From Dryocola clanedunensis subsp. sulfonylureivorans (lineage in GTDB: Bacteria > Pseudomonadota > Gammaproteobacteria > Enterobacterales > Enterobacteriaceae), in assembly GCF_016756775.1 (NCBI RefSeq), contig NZ_JAERMU010000020.1:1-64000 (forward strand): a stretch of DNA of 64,000 nucleotides, given 5' to 3'. How positions within the stretch are numbered: the first letter of the stretch is position 1; each line of letters opens with the position of its first letter. Positions 45,240-56,700 of this stretch are shown here, piece after piece. A program made the translations under genes and the position numbers. The notes under the pieces are model-generated. The model was not told the origin of the DNA, did not search any database, and worked only from the letters and a program-made list of their open reading frames with translations.

Positions 45240-45653
45240 TCAATCCTTCTCTGAACATTCGGCGGTGAGCTCCCGGAATTTGTTGTTGATCACCTCATAA
45301 AGACAGTCGGCAAATTCTCTGGCCAGATCCTGGCTCGGAATTCTGTCAATGTTAATACTGTCCATTCCGGAATTGAAATAGGCATAACAATGACTCCGGT
45401 TACTGCTGTGCTCCTCCCGAACAGGGGCGGCGAGCTCCGCTGCTTTCAGGTTAAAGCAGGAGATTAGTTCTTTCCGGGACAGGGGGCCGAGCTGCGCGCA
45501 GAGATGACCGACGCTACACATTATGGTAGCGCGTGAAATATTCGGGTACGTCCAGATAATGATATGTGGCACATTATCACTGACACACATCTTCTGGTGT
45601 TCCTCTACGATTGAAAAGTTTGGCCTCATCAATTCTATATATTTTGTCGTCAT
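45240..45653 (-). CDS. Hypothetical protein
   Basis: 137 residues, no recognised family, no membrane span. It has five cysteines and a helical C-terminus (LAREFADCLYEVINNKFREL). An AGGGA site lies five bases before the ATG. It lies between the candidate origin and the stbDE-like module and is transcribed towards the origin. Confidence 0.5.
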   Translation of the reverse strand: MTTKYIELMRPNFSIVEEHQKMCVSDNVPHIIIWTYPNISRATIMCSVGHLCAQLGPLSRKELISCFNLKAAELAAPVREEHSSNRSHCYAYFNSGMDSINIDRIPSQDLAREFADCLYEVINNKFRELTAECSEKD

Positions 45654-46087
45654 GACATCCCTGGGGTCCGTTATGCAATGCTCCGGATACTAAAGTGATC
45701 CTCATTCTGTGTGAACATTAAATAGATATATCAATAAATTGCGAATATTCACCCACTCATGCGATCCGTTGACATGTTGTATATAGCCCCCTGTTTTTAA
45801 ACCATTTATGCGGTCAATCTGTAGATTTGATCAGGTTTTTCATTATGTTAAGGAAATAGCATTTTTTGCTAAAACACAACGCGAACTGGAAAGCTTTCAG
45901 CCCCCACAACAGCGCAGCCAGAAGAGATGTCGTTAAGTAAAATTGGCTATAGATAGAATAAGTTACTACAAATCACCGTGACCTCTATGCACATGTACTC
46001 GATCGGATAAATAGCAAGACGGCTGTCAGGCTTACAGGGGATTCTATTCAGCTCGTTCATTCTGTCCATCTGTACAAATAATGACAT
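45654..46087. other. Intergenic region without a visible gene
   Basis: AT-rich, about 430 bp; only very short open frames. It should contain the promoter for the hypothetical gene at 45653. Nothing else is recognised. Confidence 0.5.
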
Positions 46088-46145
46088 AAAGACTTGTTAA
46101 CAGGTCTTTAATACCTTATCTTTAAGACTTGTTAAACAGTCTTAA
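46088..46145 (+). promoter_or_regulatory. Two palindromic operators before stbD
   Basis: Palindromes 46088-46109 (AAGACTTGTTAACAGGTCTT core) and 46122-46145 (AAGACTTGTTAAACAGTCTT core) are 34 bases apart and directly precede the stbD ribosome site. Such paired operators are typical for autoregulated toxin-antitoxin operons. Confidence 0.75.
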
Positions 46146-46155
46146 GAGGTCATCT

Positions 46156-46407
46156 ATGCCCAACATCATTCTCAGCGACACAAGCGCCAGTGTCAGCGAA
46201 CTCAAGAAAAACCCGATGGCGACAGTCAATGCAGGTGGTGGTTATCCGGTCGCTATTCTGAACCGCAATCAGCCCGCTTTTTACTGTGTTCCCGCAGAAC
46301 TGTACGAGAAAATGCTCGATGCTCTTGATGATCAGGAACTCGTGAAGCTGGTAGCCGAACGTAGCAGCCAGCAGCTGCACGGCGTGGACCTGGATAGCTA
46401 CCTATGA
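46156..46407 (+). CDS. stbD: StbD-like antitoxin (Phd/YefM family)
   Basis: 83 residues from the ATG at 46156 (MPNIILSD) with AGAGG upstream; the in-frame codons further upstream overlap the operators. The Phd/YefM motif is SVSELKKNPMATV followed by YPVAILNRNQPAFYCVPAELYE. It binds DNA with its N-terminal domain and neutralises the toxin with the C-terminal tail. The stop overlaps the toxin start. Confidence 0.85.
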   Translation: MPNIILSDTSASVSELKKNPMATVNAGGGYPVAILNRNQPAFYCVPAELYEKMLDALDDQELVKLVAERSSQQLHGVDLDSYL

Positions 46408-46691
46408 CTTATACAGTCAAATTCAGGGAAGATGCGCTGAAAGAATGGCAAAAGCTGGATAAGGCCATTCAGCAGCAGTTTGCTAAAAAGCTAAAGAAGT
46501 GCAGTGAAAATCCTCATATTCCATCTGCAAAACTGCGCGGAATAGAGGATTGCTACAAGATAAAATTACGTTCATCTGGCTTTCGCATGGTCTATCAGGT
46601 AATTTACGATCAGTTAATTATCGCGGTTGTTGCCGTAGGTAAACGCGAACGGAGTGATGTTTATAATCTGGCAAGCGAAAGAATGAGGTAA
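46404..46691 (+). CDS. stbE: StbE-like RelE/ParE toxin
   Basis: 95 residues, intact. RelE-family features: FREDALKEWQKLDKAIQQQF, then DCYKIKLRSSGFRMVYQV and VAVGKRERSDVYNLA. It should be an mRNA interferase that stabilises the plasmid. It is a paralogue of the broken relE at 7024-9049, so cross-talk with the orphan RelB is conceivable, although the two antitoxins belong to different families. Confidence 0.88.
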   Translation: MTYTVKFREDALKEWQKLDKAIQQQFAKKLKKCSENPHIPSAKLRGIEDCYKIKLRSSGFRMVYQVIYDQLIIAVVAVGKRERSDVYNLASERMR

Positions 46692-47374
46692 GCCAGCCTG
46701 TATCTGCACTGGTAGCACTCGATACGGTTTATGATTTGCCCTGGATTGATATGACACAGCTACTTAATGGTTCAGGTGAATACCAGAACGGAAAATATAA
46801 AAGTAGCTATATGATTAGGAACTTCGAAGATGCAGAAGCGAAATCTATTTATCAGTTTTTAACTGACAACCAGGATAACAATACAGCACCTGTATCGGCT
46901 GATAAATCACAGACGCTTATTCAAATCGACAGTTATGGATTGCAGATAAATAAAATGGATTATTCCACAATAGCTGATACAGCAATTGCGGCACGAAAAT
47001 CCTTACTCAAAACACAATATCAGACTTACTGGATGACTTTTGAATGTACCACATCGGCAGAAGCTTTGAAAATTGAAAAGGATATTGTTACCTGGTTTAT
47101 CACCGGATATAACAACATTCATTCCAGCGCAACAAATGGGGTATCATTGTTCCCTGTCTGGGGTGAAAAATATCCGGATTGTTACTTTAATTATCCTGAT
47201 AAACAATTAGGCGTGAACGATGGTTATTCCGCTGATCCCGGAGACGTATATGGTGATTTCATGCAATTATATTTCGGCGAGGATGTTTCGTACAGACTGA
47301 AACAAATAACGACAGCAATCGACCCAACCAATGTTTTCTCTTTCCCTCAGTCAGTGCTAAATTTACCATCCTGA
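46692..47374 (+). pseudogene. C-terminal remnant of an FAD-linked (BBE-type) oxidase
   Basis: About 215 residues read through from just after stbE. The C-terminus YFGEDVSYRLKQITTAIDPTNVFSFPQSV is the berberine-bridge-enzyme-like end of flavin oxidases (shown here as YFGEDVSYRLKQI and DPTNVFSFPQSV). The FAD-binding N-terminal half (about 300 residues) is missing, and no proper start or ribosome site is seen. It is best read as a decayed import cut off by the stbDE module. Confidence 0.7.
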
Positions 47375-47784
47375 TTTCTATCAGATATCTATCCAGGGCT
47401 GCCAGTTGGTTGCCCTGACACCTTTCCTGTATTGTTCTGAGGTGAGCATATCACTCTGCTCAGGAGGCCCAATTCAGTGTGCAACTACAAAACCACACAT
47501 GCTGTAAGTGAAATTATCAAAGAGCAGACTCTGCGTCCTGCAATCTAACGTTCTACTTAATCTCTCGCAACATTGCTTCAAACCATGACCGCTCCTGAGC
47601 ATTTACAAATCAGGTTTAACTGTTGCGGCCTGCGAAAGATTCGATCCCTCTCATTGCGATACTCTTTTCTTTGTTAAAGAACCCTCCTACGAAACTTGTA
47701 CTACTTTTACAAAATGTAATTTTCAGTATCTATGAACTTATCCAACTAGAAAATGATGCATTTTTCAACTTGTCGGGAACGCAT
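47375..47784 (+). other. Upstream region of the giant autotransporter
   Basis: About 410 bp. It holds a short open frame at 47477-47548 (23 codons, GTG start, AGGAGG at 47462-47467) that could be a leader peptide, and a small inverted repeat (AGGGC/GCCCT) near 47396-47418. The frame of the autotransporter stays open from 47623, but the signal sequence fixes its start at 47785. No promoter is placed. Confidence 0.45.
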
Positions 47785-50700
47785 ATGAACAGAATCTACC
47801 GGTTAGTGTGGAGCCATACCGCACTTGGCTATGTGCCTGTTGCGGAGATCGGTACCAGCAGATCAGGGAACCGTGTCAGGAGCCGTCGCCGGGCTCAGCT
47901 TGTTATGGCGGCTTTGCTGGCTGGTATGACCCCTGTTAGTGTGCAGGCGGTGGATGTGCAGTGGGCCCAGGACTATCCTGATTACGCCTTCCCGACGACA
48001 CCTGGCTTCAACTTTGACCAGGTTTTCAGTGCGGGGAATGCATATACCATTGATGTGAATACGGGCGATACCAATTACCCCGCAGGCACCGAGCTTAATA
48101 TCCTCGGGCCAGTGCCTGCTTTTCCTGATTTCGAAAACGGTAACGGTGTAAGCGGAACGACCGTTACTGTCGCAGATGCACTGGCAGACTCTGGTACTGC
48201 AGAAGCTGGACGTATAACGGCAATTACCGCAACAGACTCCCAGGGGACCACCGTTCCCATCACTTCAGATAATGTCTCGCAATATAATTATTCGACGAGT
48301 CCAGCGAATCCGCAGCAAAATCAGGAACTGAATGTCGAAATACCCGGGCTTGATGGCAGCTATCAGGTCATCAGTGTTTACGACTCGCAGTCGTTTATCC
48401 CCGGAGAAGATGCTGCTGTCGCTGACCTGCAACTGCCGGTATATGATCCCCAGTCAGTGCGCATCCTGAATAATTTTGGTATCGCATATGTTAGCGAGGG
48501 GGGCGGTACAGCGAATATAAATGTTGGTGAGGATACAACTGGTACAACCCCTATTTCCGCCCCCACTAATACCATTGATTTGCTGGCAAAAAACTCAACG
48601 CTGGCCTTTGTCGCAGCCGATTCCGGAAGCGCTGCCTCGGCTAACTGGCTTTCCGATAACTATATCCATTTTCGTCCGGCAGCTGTCATTTCACCTCAGT
48701 CACAGTCCGTCACCGCACAGACCACACAATACAACTACAGTCTGACGCTGCCACGCTATGAGATGGGGCCATTGGGCAGAGTGACACTGCGAGGAAATGA
48801 AGTTTTTGAGATCCATTCAGCCGAAGATATCGCCAGGGTTAATGATTTTCTGGTTGGTCAGGGCGAGTTCGCTGACGAACCACAGGTCCAGTACTGGCTA
48901 ACCGCGGGGGCAGAAGTTCAGGGCGAAGTGATTGATTCCGCCGTTGAGGCTCAAACTGTCTATAACGCCATTATTACCGGGTTGCTGGGCACGGCAGAAA
49001 ACACTTCCGTTAACATGAGCTATAACGTCTGGGATGACCAGGGTACGCACACCAATAACGGTACGTTGCCAACAGGTGCTCTGCGGGTAATTTATGCTAC
49101 GGGCGCGAACGCCAGCGGTACCGTTACCGGCCAGGGCAGCCTGGCCGTCGATGGTGCCTCTGCGGTAATGGAGGGAGATAACGGGGCGACTATCACCAAT
49201 AACGGGGCGATTAATGCGTGGCGCAGCAGTGCCAGCAGTCCATTTACCTCCGCAATGCAGGTAGATGACGCAACGGCCATTAACAATGGTGTCCTCAATG
49301 CCGGATTGTTTATCGAAAAAAACGGAATTAATCAGAACGTCAACAACGCGGGTGTAGTTGGTATAGCCGGAGATGGTGACAGCTCAATAACCAACAATGG
49401 ACATATTAATATTGCCATTACTGACACCGCGACTCATGACGCCTATGGTATTGCCGCTGGGGGCACGACGAACGTCACTAACGCCGCTGGCGCTACTATT
49501 GCCATTGTCGATAACGCGAATAACGCTGACGGTAAGGGGGGGGCATATGGTGTTTTCGCCGGCGAAAACGCTAATTTCACCAACCACGGCACCCTGTATT
49601 TAGGTAGCACACCCGTCATCGATGAAACTGTGCCCGATCCGGTTAATCTCGCGGGGAGCGGTGATTTGACAGCCGGCGTTGCCAGTATCGGCGATGGCAC
49701 CATGCTTAACGACACTGACGGCGTTATCACCCTGCTTGATGGTACGCGTAATGCCGCAGGGATGCTGGTCAACGGAGGCGGTGCTACCGTGTCTAACAAC
49801 GGTACCATCAATGTGCTGGGTAAGCTGGTTAATGGCTCTGCTGCGGCAAACTACGGAATGTACGTTAAAGATAATACCGGTGTTGTGACTAACAGCGGTG
49901 ATATTAATGTGGATGGAGATAACAATATCGCACTGTATGTGCTGGCGCAGGGCGCTGATGCGCAAATGACGTCCAGCGAGAGCAGCACCATTACGGTTGG
50001 TGCCCAGGGCGATCATGGTGGCACAGATGATGATCCTTTGACTTACCGTAATTATGCGGTTTATGTAGAAGGGTTGAATGGCAATGCATCCACCGTACAG
50101 CTGGATTCCGATGTTGGGTTACTGGCGGCAGGCGCAATCGGGGTGCATGCCCGAGGTGATGCGACCGTCAATATTGGCGCACCTGCGTCGTTAGCCTTTG
50201 AAAATACTGACCAGATTGGTTACTACGCCTGGGGACAGGGCGCAAGCATTAACCTTTTGGACCCCACTATCACGGACAGTGCCCAGCAGGGGTCTGTTCT
50301 GTTTGCCGTTGATCATGGGGCGACCTTCACCGGTTCAACAACGGGAGGCAACTATAACCTTATCGTTGCGGGTGCTAACGCCACCGGTGTATTTGCAAAC
50401 GGCGTAGACGATCTTAATAACCAGGATGCCGGCGACGATATCGCCACACAGATGAATACCGGGGACGCCAGTATTGTGGTGAGCGGTCAGAATGCCGTTG
50501 GGGTCAAAGTCACAGGCGGTGCCGCAGGCACCATCAGCGATGGTGCAATCTCACTGGCGGGTAATAATACTACAGCGGTACTGGTAGACGGTCGTAATTA
50601 CAGCATTAACGGTGATATTGGTTCTGACCCAAGGGCCACTTTTGTTACGTCAGATGCCAACATTGATTCAGCTGCCGGACAGGCAGGGATCGTGGGGTAC

Positions 50701-53700
50701 AACGTCTCACACCTGGGGCGGCTAACCCTCAATTCGGGGGCGGACATGAATATGCTGGGCAATGCCAGCACCGGCATATTGCTGCACAATGACGGTGTCG
50801 TGAATGTGAATTCGAACGTCAGCGTCGCAGGTAGCAATAATATCGGTGTCGATATTCAGAATGCCGGCCAGCTGACCAACAATGGCACCATCTCTGTTAC
50901 TGGCGTGCCCGACAGCGGTAACGTGGGTGTCCGTGTACAGGGAGCCGGAGCCGTCGTTCAGCAACTTGGTGAGGTTACCGCAAACGGAGGTTTAGCGGCT
51001 GTTCAACTTTCCGGAAGCGGTGCTAATTTAACGGTTAATGGCACCGATAACCATATTACTGCCAGTAACGGTGCCGATGGTATCCGTATCGACAGTACGG
51101 GTGCCTCTTCCTTTACCGCTAACAACACCACTATCGATATAACGGGCAACGGGGCGGGCATTAACAACAATGCCAACGCCAGTAATATCAACCTGAACGG
51201 TGTCACGATAAATGCAGGTGATGGCCCTGCTATCCGTACTGCCGTCACTTTCGCGGCGGAAGGAACCGGCAACGAGCTGAACGTTAATGGCAGCGGCAGT
51301 GGTTTTGCCTTTATGAATGCAGACGGCGAGCCAACCAGTGGCGATCTGAATATCGGTACCGGCTATACGATTAATGGCAATGGCGATGACAGCATTGGGG
51401 TCCTCGCACTCACTGACGGCAATGTGAACTCCGGTACGAATATCACCATGGCTGGCGGTGCAGGCGCTGCCATTGTGGCTAACGACGCCGCCAGTCTGAC
51501 TAACAGCGGAACCATCACCACCAGTAGCGACAGCGGCAGCACTATCCTTGCTGAAAATACGCCGGCGTTCACTAACGCTGGCAGCATCACCTCCAGCAGC
51601 ACAACCAACGGCCAGTCACTTATTGACCTCAGTGGAAACATCGCCGCACGTACCATTAACAATACCGGAGCTATCACCAGCCAGAGCGAAGAGGCGACGG
51701 TAATTGATGCCACCGGCAGCAGCAATAACACGCTGACCAACAGCGGAACTCTGCTGGCGGCAAGCAGCACGGCCAATGTCATCGCGCTGGGTACCGGCAA
51801 TGATAGCGTCTCACTGACTGGCCAGACCCAGGGGGAAATCCTGATGGGTAGCGGCAGCGACCAGTTTAACTGGAACGCAGGCACTTTTGCGGGCGGCGTA
51901 ACCTTTGAAGGTACCGATGGTCAGGATCGCGCAACCATCGGTAGTGTGGATATTAGCGATACCACGCACCTTCTGACCGAAGGGGGCAGCGGCAGCACGC
52001 TGACCTTTAACAGCACTACCGGCAATATAGGCTCACTTGCCGCGGACGACACCAGCATCGGTACGAACGTGGGGACCGGCTGGAGCACGCTGACGCTTAA
52101 TGGCGATGCGACGGACATACGTGCAGTGAACGATCTGACACTCGCCAGCTCTCCTGTGATTAATGTCAATAATGGTGCCACGCTGCGCTCGGGTGACAGT
52201 ACGACCCAGGCCGGGCAGGCAACTATTCATAATTACAATATCGCAACGGCTGGAGCAGCCAGCCTGGTATCCTTCGATGGTACAGCCGATCAAACTTATC
52301 GTGGGGTGATCTCCGGTACCGGCGGAATGGAACGTATTAATGGCGGTAACACTATTCTGCTGGGCGATAACACCTACACCGGTAATACACTGATTGGCAA
52401 CGGCTCGGAGCTGACCCTTGGCGCTGGCGGTACGGTGGGCAGCCTGTCGGAAACAACCAATATTACTGATAACGGTATCCTGACGGTTGATCATTCTGAC
52501 GACGTTGCGCTGAATGGCGTGATTTCCGGCAGCGGTGCATTTCGTCAGACGGGTAGCGGTATCACGCGTCTGGGGGGCAACAATACCTACGCGGGTGCCA
52601 CCAATGTGGAACAGGGTACATTGCTGATTAATGGCGTGCAGACCGGAACAGGGCAGACCACCGTGATGAACGGCAGCACCCTGGGGGGTTATGGCACTAT
52701 TGGTGGCAATGTGCTGTTTAATCCGGGCGGCGCGGTATTACGGCCCGGGGATGATGCCCGTGGTAATGGAACCGGCACGCTGACAATTAACGGCAATTTG
52801 ACACTGGCTAATGATACCGACAGTCAGTTCCAGCTAGGTCAGCGCTACACGCCTGGTGGTGCACTCAATGACCTGGTGGATGTGGATGGCGATCTGACGC
52901 TGGATGGCACGCTGAATGCCGCATTAGCCGAAGGGGGCAATTTCCTGCCCGGTGTCTACCGACTGTTTAACTACGGCGGTGCATTAACCAATAACACGAT
53001 GGATATCGAATCACTGCCTACGCAGTTCCCTGGCCGTTATGGTATTCAGACCAATATCAGTGGTCAGGTTAACCTGGTGCTGAACTTTACCTTGCCGCTT
53101 GCCAGACTGCAGTACTGGGACGGGGATATCACCGGCGGTAATCATGGGGACGGCACCACAGGTAACGGTGCCGTGGAGGGAGGAGATGGTTACTGGTTCA
53201 GTAAAATTGGCCGTGATACCAACAACTGGACCAGTGATGCCGGTACGGGTAACGATCCGTGGTCCGACGGCGCATTTGCTGTTTTCCAGGGGCAGGCCGG
53301 TACGGTATTACTGGATAACCAGTTTGGCACCGTCTATGCCTCCGGCATGCAATTTACCACTGACGGCTATGTCGTTGATGTCGACCCTGACCATCCTGAC
53401 TCCCGGCTCAATATGGTTGCCACGTTAACCCAGGGCAATCTGAAACCGGATAATGCTTACCAGGCAGCAGGAGAAACCGAAGCCGATCGCTTCTTTGTCA
53501 TTCGTGTGGGTGACGGTGCAGCTGGTGAGGATGTCACCACGACGATCAATGCGGACCTGGTGAAAAACGATCTTGATTTGGGCACCACGCTGCGTTTACT
53601 GAAAACAGATCCAGGCAGGTTGATCCTCAACGGTGATAACACCTTTGAAGGAGGGGTTGAAGTCTGGGACGGCACATTGCAGGCGAGCCGTGATGAGAAT

Positions 53701-56700
53701 CTCGGCCTGGCGGGAACCTCCATCACCTTAAGTAACGGAGCAACCTTCCAGGCGGGCGACGACTTTACTACCCAGCGTCCGATCTTCCTTGATGACGAAG
53801 GCGGCGGCACCTTCGACGCTTACGGTCATACCTTCACACCACAAGGCGTGACGGGTGGCGACGGTCCGCTGGCGATAGTTGATACGTCAACCAATACGGG
53901 CGAGGGCATTGTTGATCTGGGTACCGCCAATACTTATCTGGGCGACACGACGATTACCGGTAAAAATGGGGCAGGTCAGCTCACGGTCAATGCCAACGTC
54001 ACCCGGGCATTAGGGGGGACAGCCAGCAGCACCGTGGCGGTCTCTGAACAGGCGTTATTGAACGTCAATAACAGCACTCAGGCAGAGTCGCACAGCTTTA
54101 ATATCAATAACGCAACCCTGAGCTTTAACAATACCTCTGATGCCGGGCAAAGCACGCTGAACCTGACCAATAATGCCACGGGGCAATTTACCGGCAACAG
54201 TAACGGCGGAAGCGCCGCGGTGAATGTCGATGCCACGTCGACGCTGGCATTGCAGGAAAATGCCAATGGTGGTTCAAGCGTCGTGACCAACGCAGGCCTG
54301 GTGAGCTTTGCAGGTAATGCACAGGCACAGGGTACGCGTATCGCAAACCAGAGTGGCGCGAATGTCGATATCAGTGCTGCCACAGGTACAACATCTGTCG
54401 GTTCTTTATCCGGTGCCGGCGATGTTGAGCTGGGAGGGGCGAGACTCAGCGAAGGCGCACTGGGTCTTAACGACACCATCAGCGGCATTATCAGCGGTGA
54501 TGGAGGCGGGCTGACCAAAACCGGTACTGGCACCCTGACACTGACAGCGAATAATACCTGGACCGGGGCGACCACGGCTGCACAAGGCGTGTTGTTGATT
54601 AATGGCGATCAAAGCGCGGCAACGGGCGCGACTACCGTTAACAGCGGCGCAACGCTCGGCGGGTCGGGTATCGTCGGTGGTGATGTTACCGTTGCTGATA
54701 ATGGCCGCCTGGCCGCAGGTGCCACACTCGGTAGCGTTGGCAGCCTGACGATGGGCAGCCTGAACCTGGCGGGCAATAATTCCCTGCTCGATTTTCAGTA
54801 TGGTCTTTCCAACGATCCGGATAATACCAGCAGCACACTTAACGACCTGCTGAATGTGGACGGCGATCTGACTCTCGACGGTAAGCTCAATATCACCCAG
54901 ACGCCGGGGGGGAATTTTGACGTCGGCGTTTACCGGGTAATTAATTATACCGGCGAGCTGACTAACAACATTCTCGAAATTGGTAATGCGCCGGAGGCGG
55001 CCGACGAGCTCTATGTGCAGACTTCTGTGAACGGACAGGTGAACCTGGTCAACCACGCAGGTTATACCCTGAATTTCTGGGATGGTACCGGCGGCTCGCG
55101 TGGAGACCTGAAAAATAACGGCATAATCGAAGGGGGCGACGGCGTCTGGCAGAACAGTAACGGCAACGATAACTGGACTACCGATATGACCGACCCGGAT
55201 GGTGCACTGAACGCGCCATTCAGCGACGGTGCTTTTGCCATTTTCGGTGGAACTGGCGGCGATGTCACGGTTGATAATAACCTGGGGGCGGTGACCATTA
55301 GCGGTGCTCAGTTTGCAGCCAATGGTTATGTCATCAGTGGTGGCGTCATCACAACCCACACACCTGATACGATTATCCGTGTTGGTGACGGCTCAGCTCC
55401 CGGCGCGCTTTATACCACGACCATTAATTCGACCATCGACGGAGAAGGTGGACTGAATAAAACCGATCTCGGCACGCTGATCCTGAAGGGTGAGAACCAC
55501 TATCAGGGCGGGACCAAAATCAGTGGTGGTGTACTGCAGGTGTCTGGTGATCAGAATCTGGGGGCGGCAGGGACATCTATTGGTTTAAATGGCGGTACGC
55601 TGCGATATGGCGCTGCGTTTGACACTGCCCGTGAAGTGCAGGTTTCAGGCGATGGCGGGACCATTGATACCAACGGCAATGATGTGTCATTGCTTTCCGC
55701 GGTCAGCGGTAGCGGCAATCTCACTAAAGATGGTGAAGGGAGTTTAACGCTGACCAAAAACAGTACCCGTCAGGGAGACAGCACCATTCGTAACGGCACT
55801 CTGCAGCTGGGTAATGGTGGGGCCGAGGGGAACGTCAACGGTAATATCCTTAACCAGGATACGCTGGTTCTTAATCGCAGCAATACGCTGGAGCTGGATG
55901 GAAGTATCTCAGGTACCGGTAATGTTATTCAGCGCGGCACGGGCACTACGGTCCTCAATGGCGTGAACACCTGGCGTGGTTATACGCTGGTTGAAAGCGG
56001 CACGTTGCTGGCAGGCGGGACTGACCGCCTGAGCAGCAATTCCAGCCACATCGTCAGCAATAACGCCACGCTGGATACCGGTGGGCATAACCAGAATGTG
56101 GCAAACCTGGTTAACCAGGGCACCGTTAACCTGCGTGGCGATCGGGTCGGTTCAACGCTGACGGTAAACGGCGATTATGTTGGGATGGACGGCACCCTGA
56201 AAATTGCTGCCCAGCAGCACAGCCCGGGTGTTGCCGACCGCTTAGTGATTAACGGCGGTACGGCGACAGGTTCAACGCTACTGGATATTGATGTCAGCCA
56301 GCTCGGTGAGCCGACGGAAGGCGACGGAATAATGGTCGTTGAGGCTAAAAATGGGGCGACGACGACGGCACAAACAACGAAAGACGCCTTTTCGATCGGT
56401 AGCGACAGGCTAACGGCCGGGGCATGGGAATACGAGCTCTTCCCCGGAAATTCTCAGGGGGCAGGTGAGGACTGGTTCCTGCGTGCCGGTTATCGCCCGG
56501 ATGTACCTGGCTTTGATACTTTAGCTGCTATTACTCGTCAGGCCGATCTGTTCGTGCTGGGTACGCTGCACCAGCGCGTAGGTGACGAACAGCTGTGGAG
56601 CGCCGATGTACCTGAAGATCAGGAAGGTCGATTCTGGGCGCGTTATATGAATAAAACGGTGGATTTGCATCTCGATGATGCGACCGGTAGCAGCAGTCAT

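Noticed and set aside
47623..47784. Upstream extension of the autotransporter frame
   Set aside because: The ESPR signal peptide begins at 47785; the 54 extra codons do not look like protein and would bury the signal.
54406..55359. 317-codon open frame on the minus strand
   Set aside because: Antisense to the repetitive autotransporter passenger; reads as an out-of-frame shadow without motifs.
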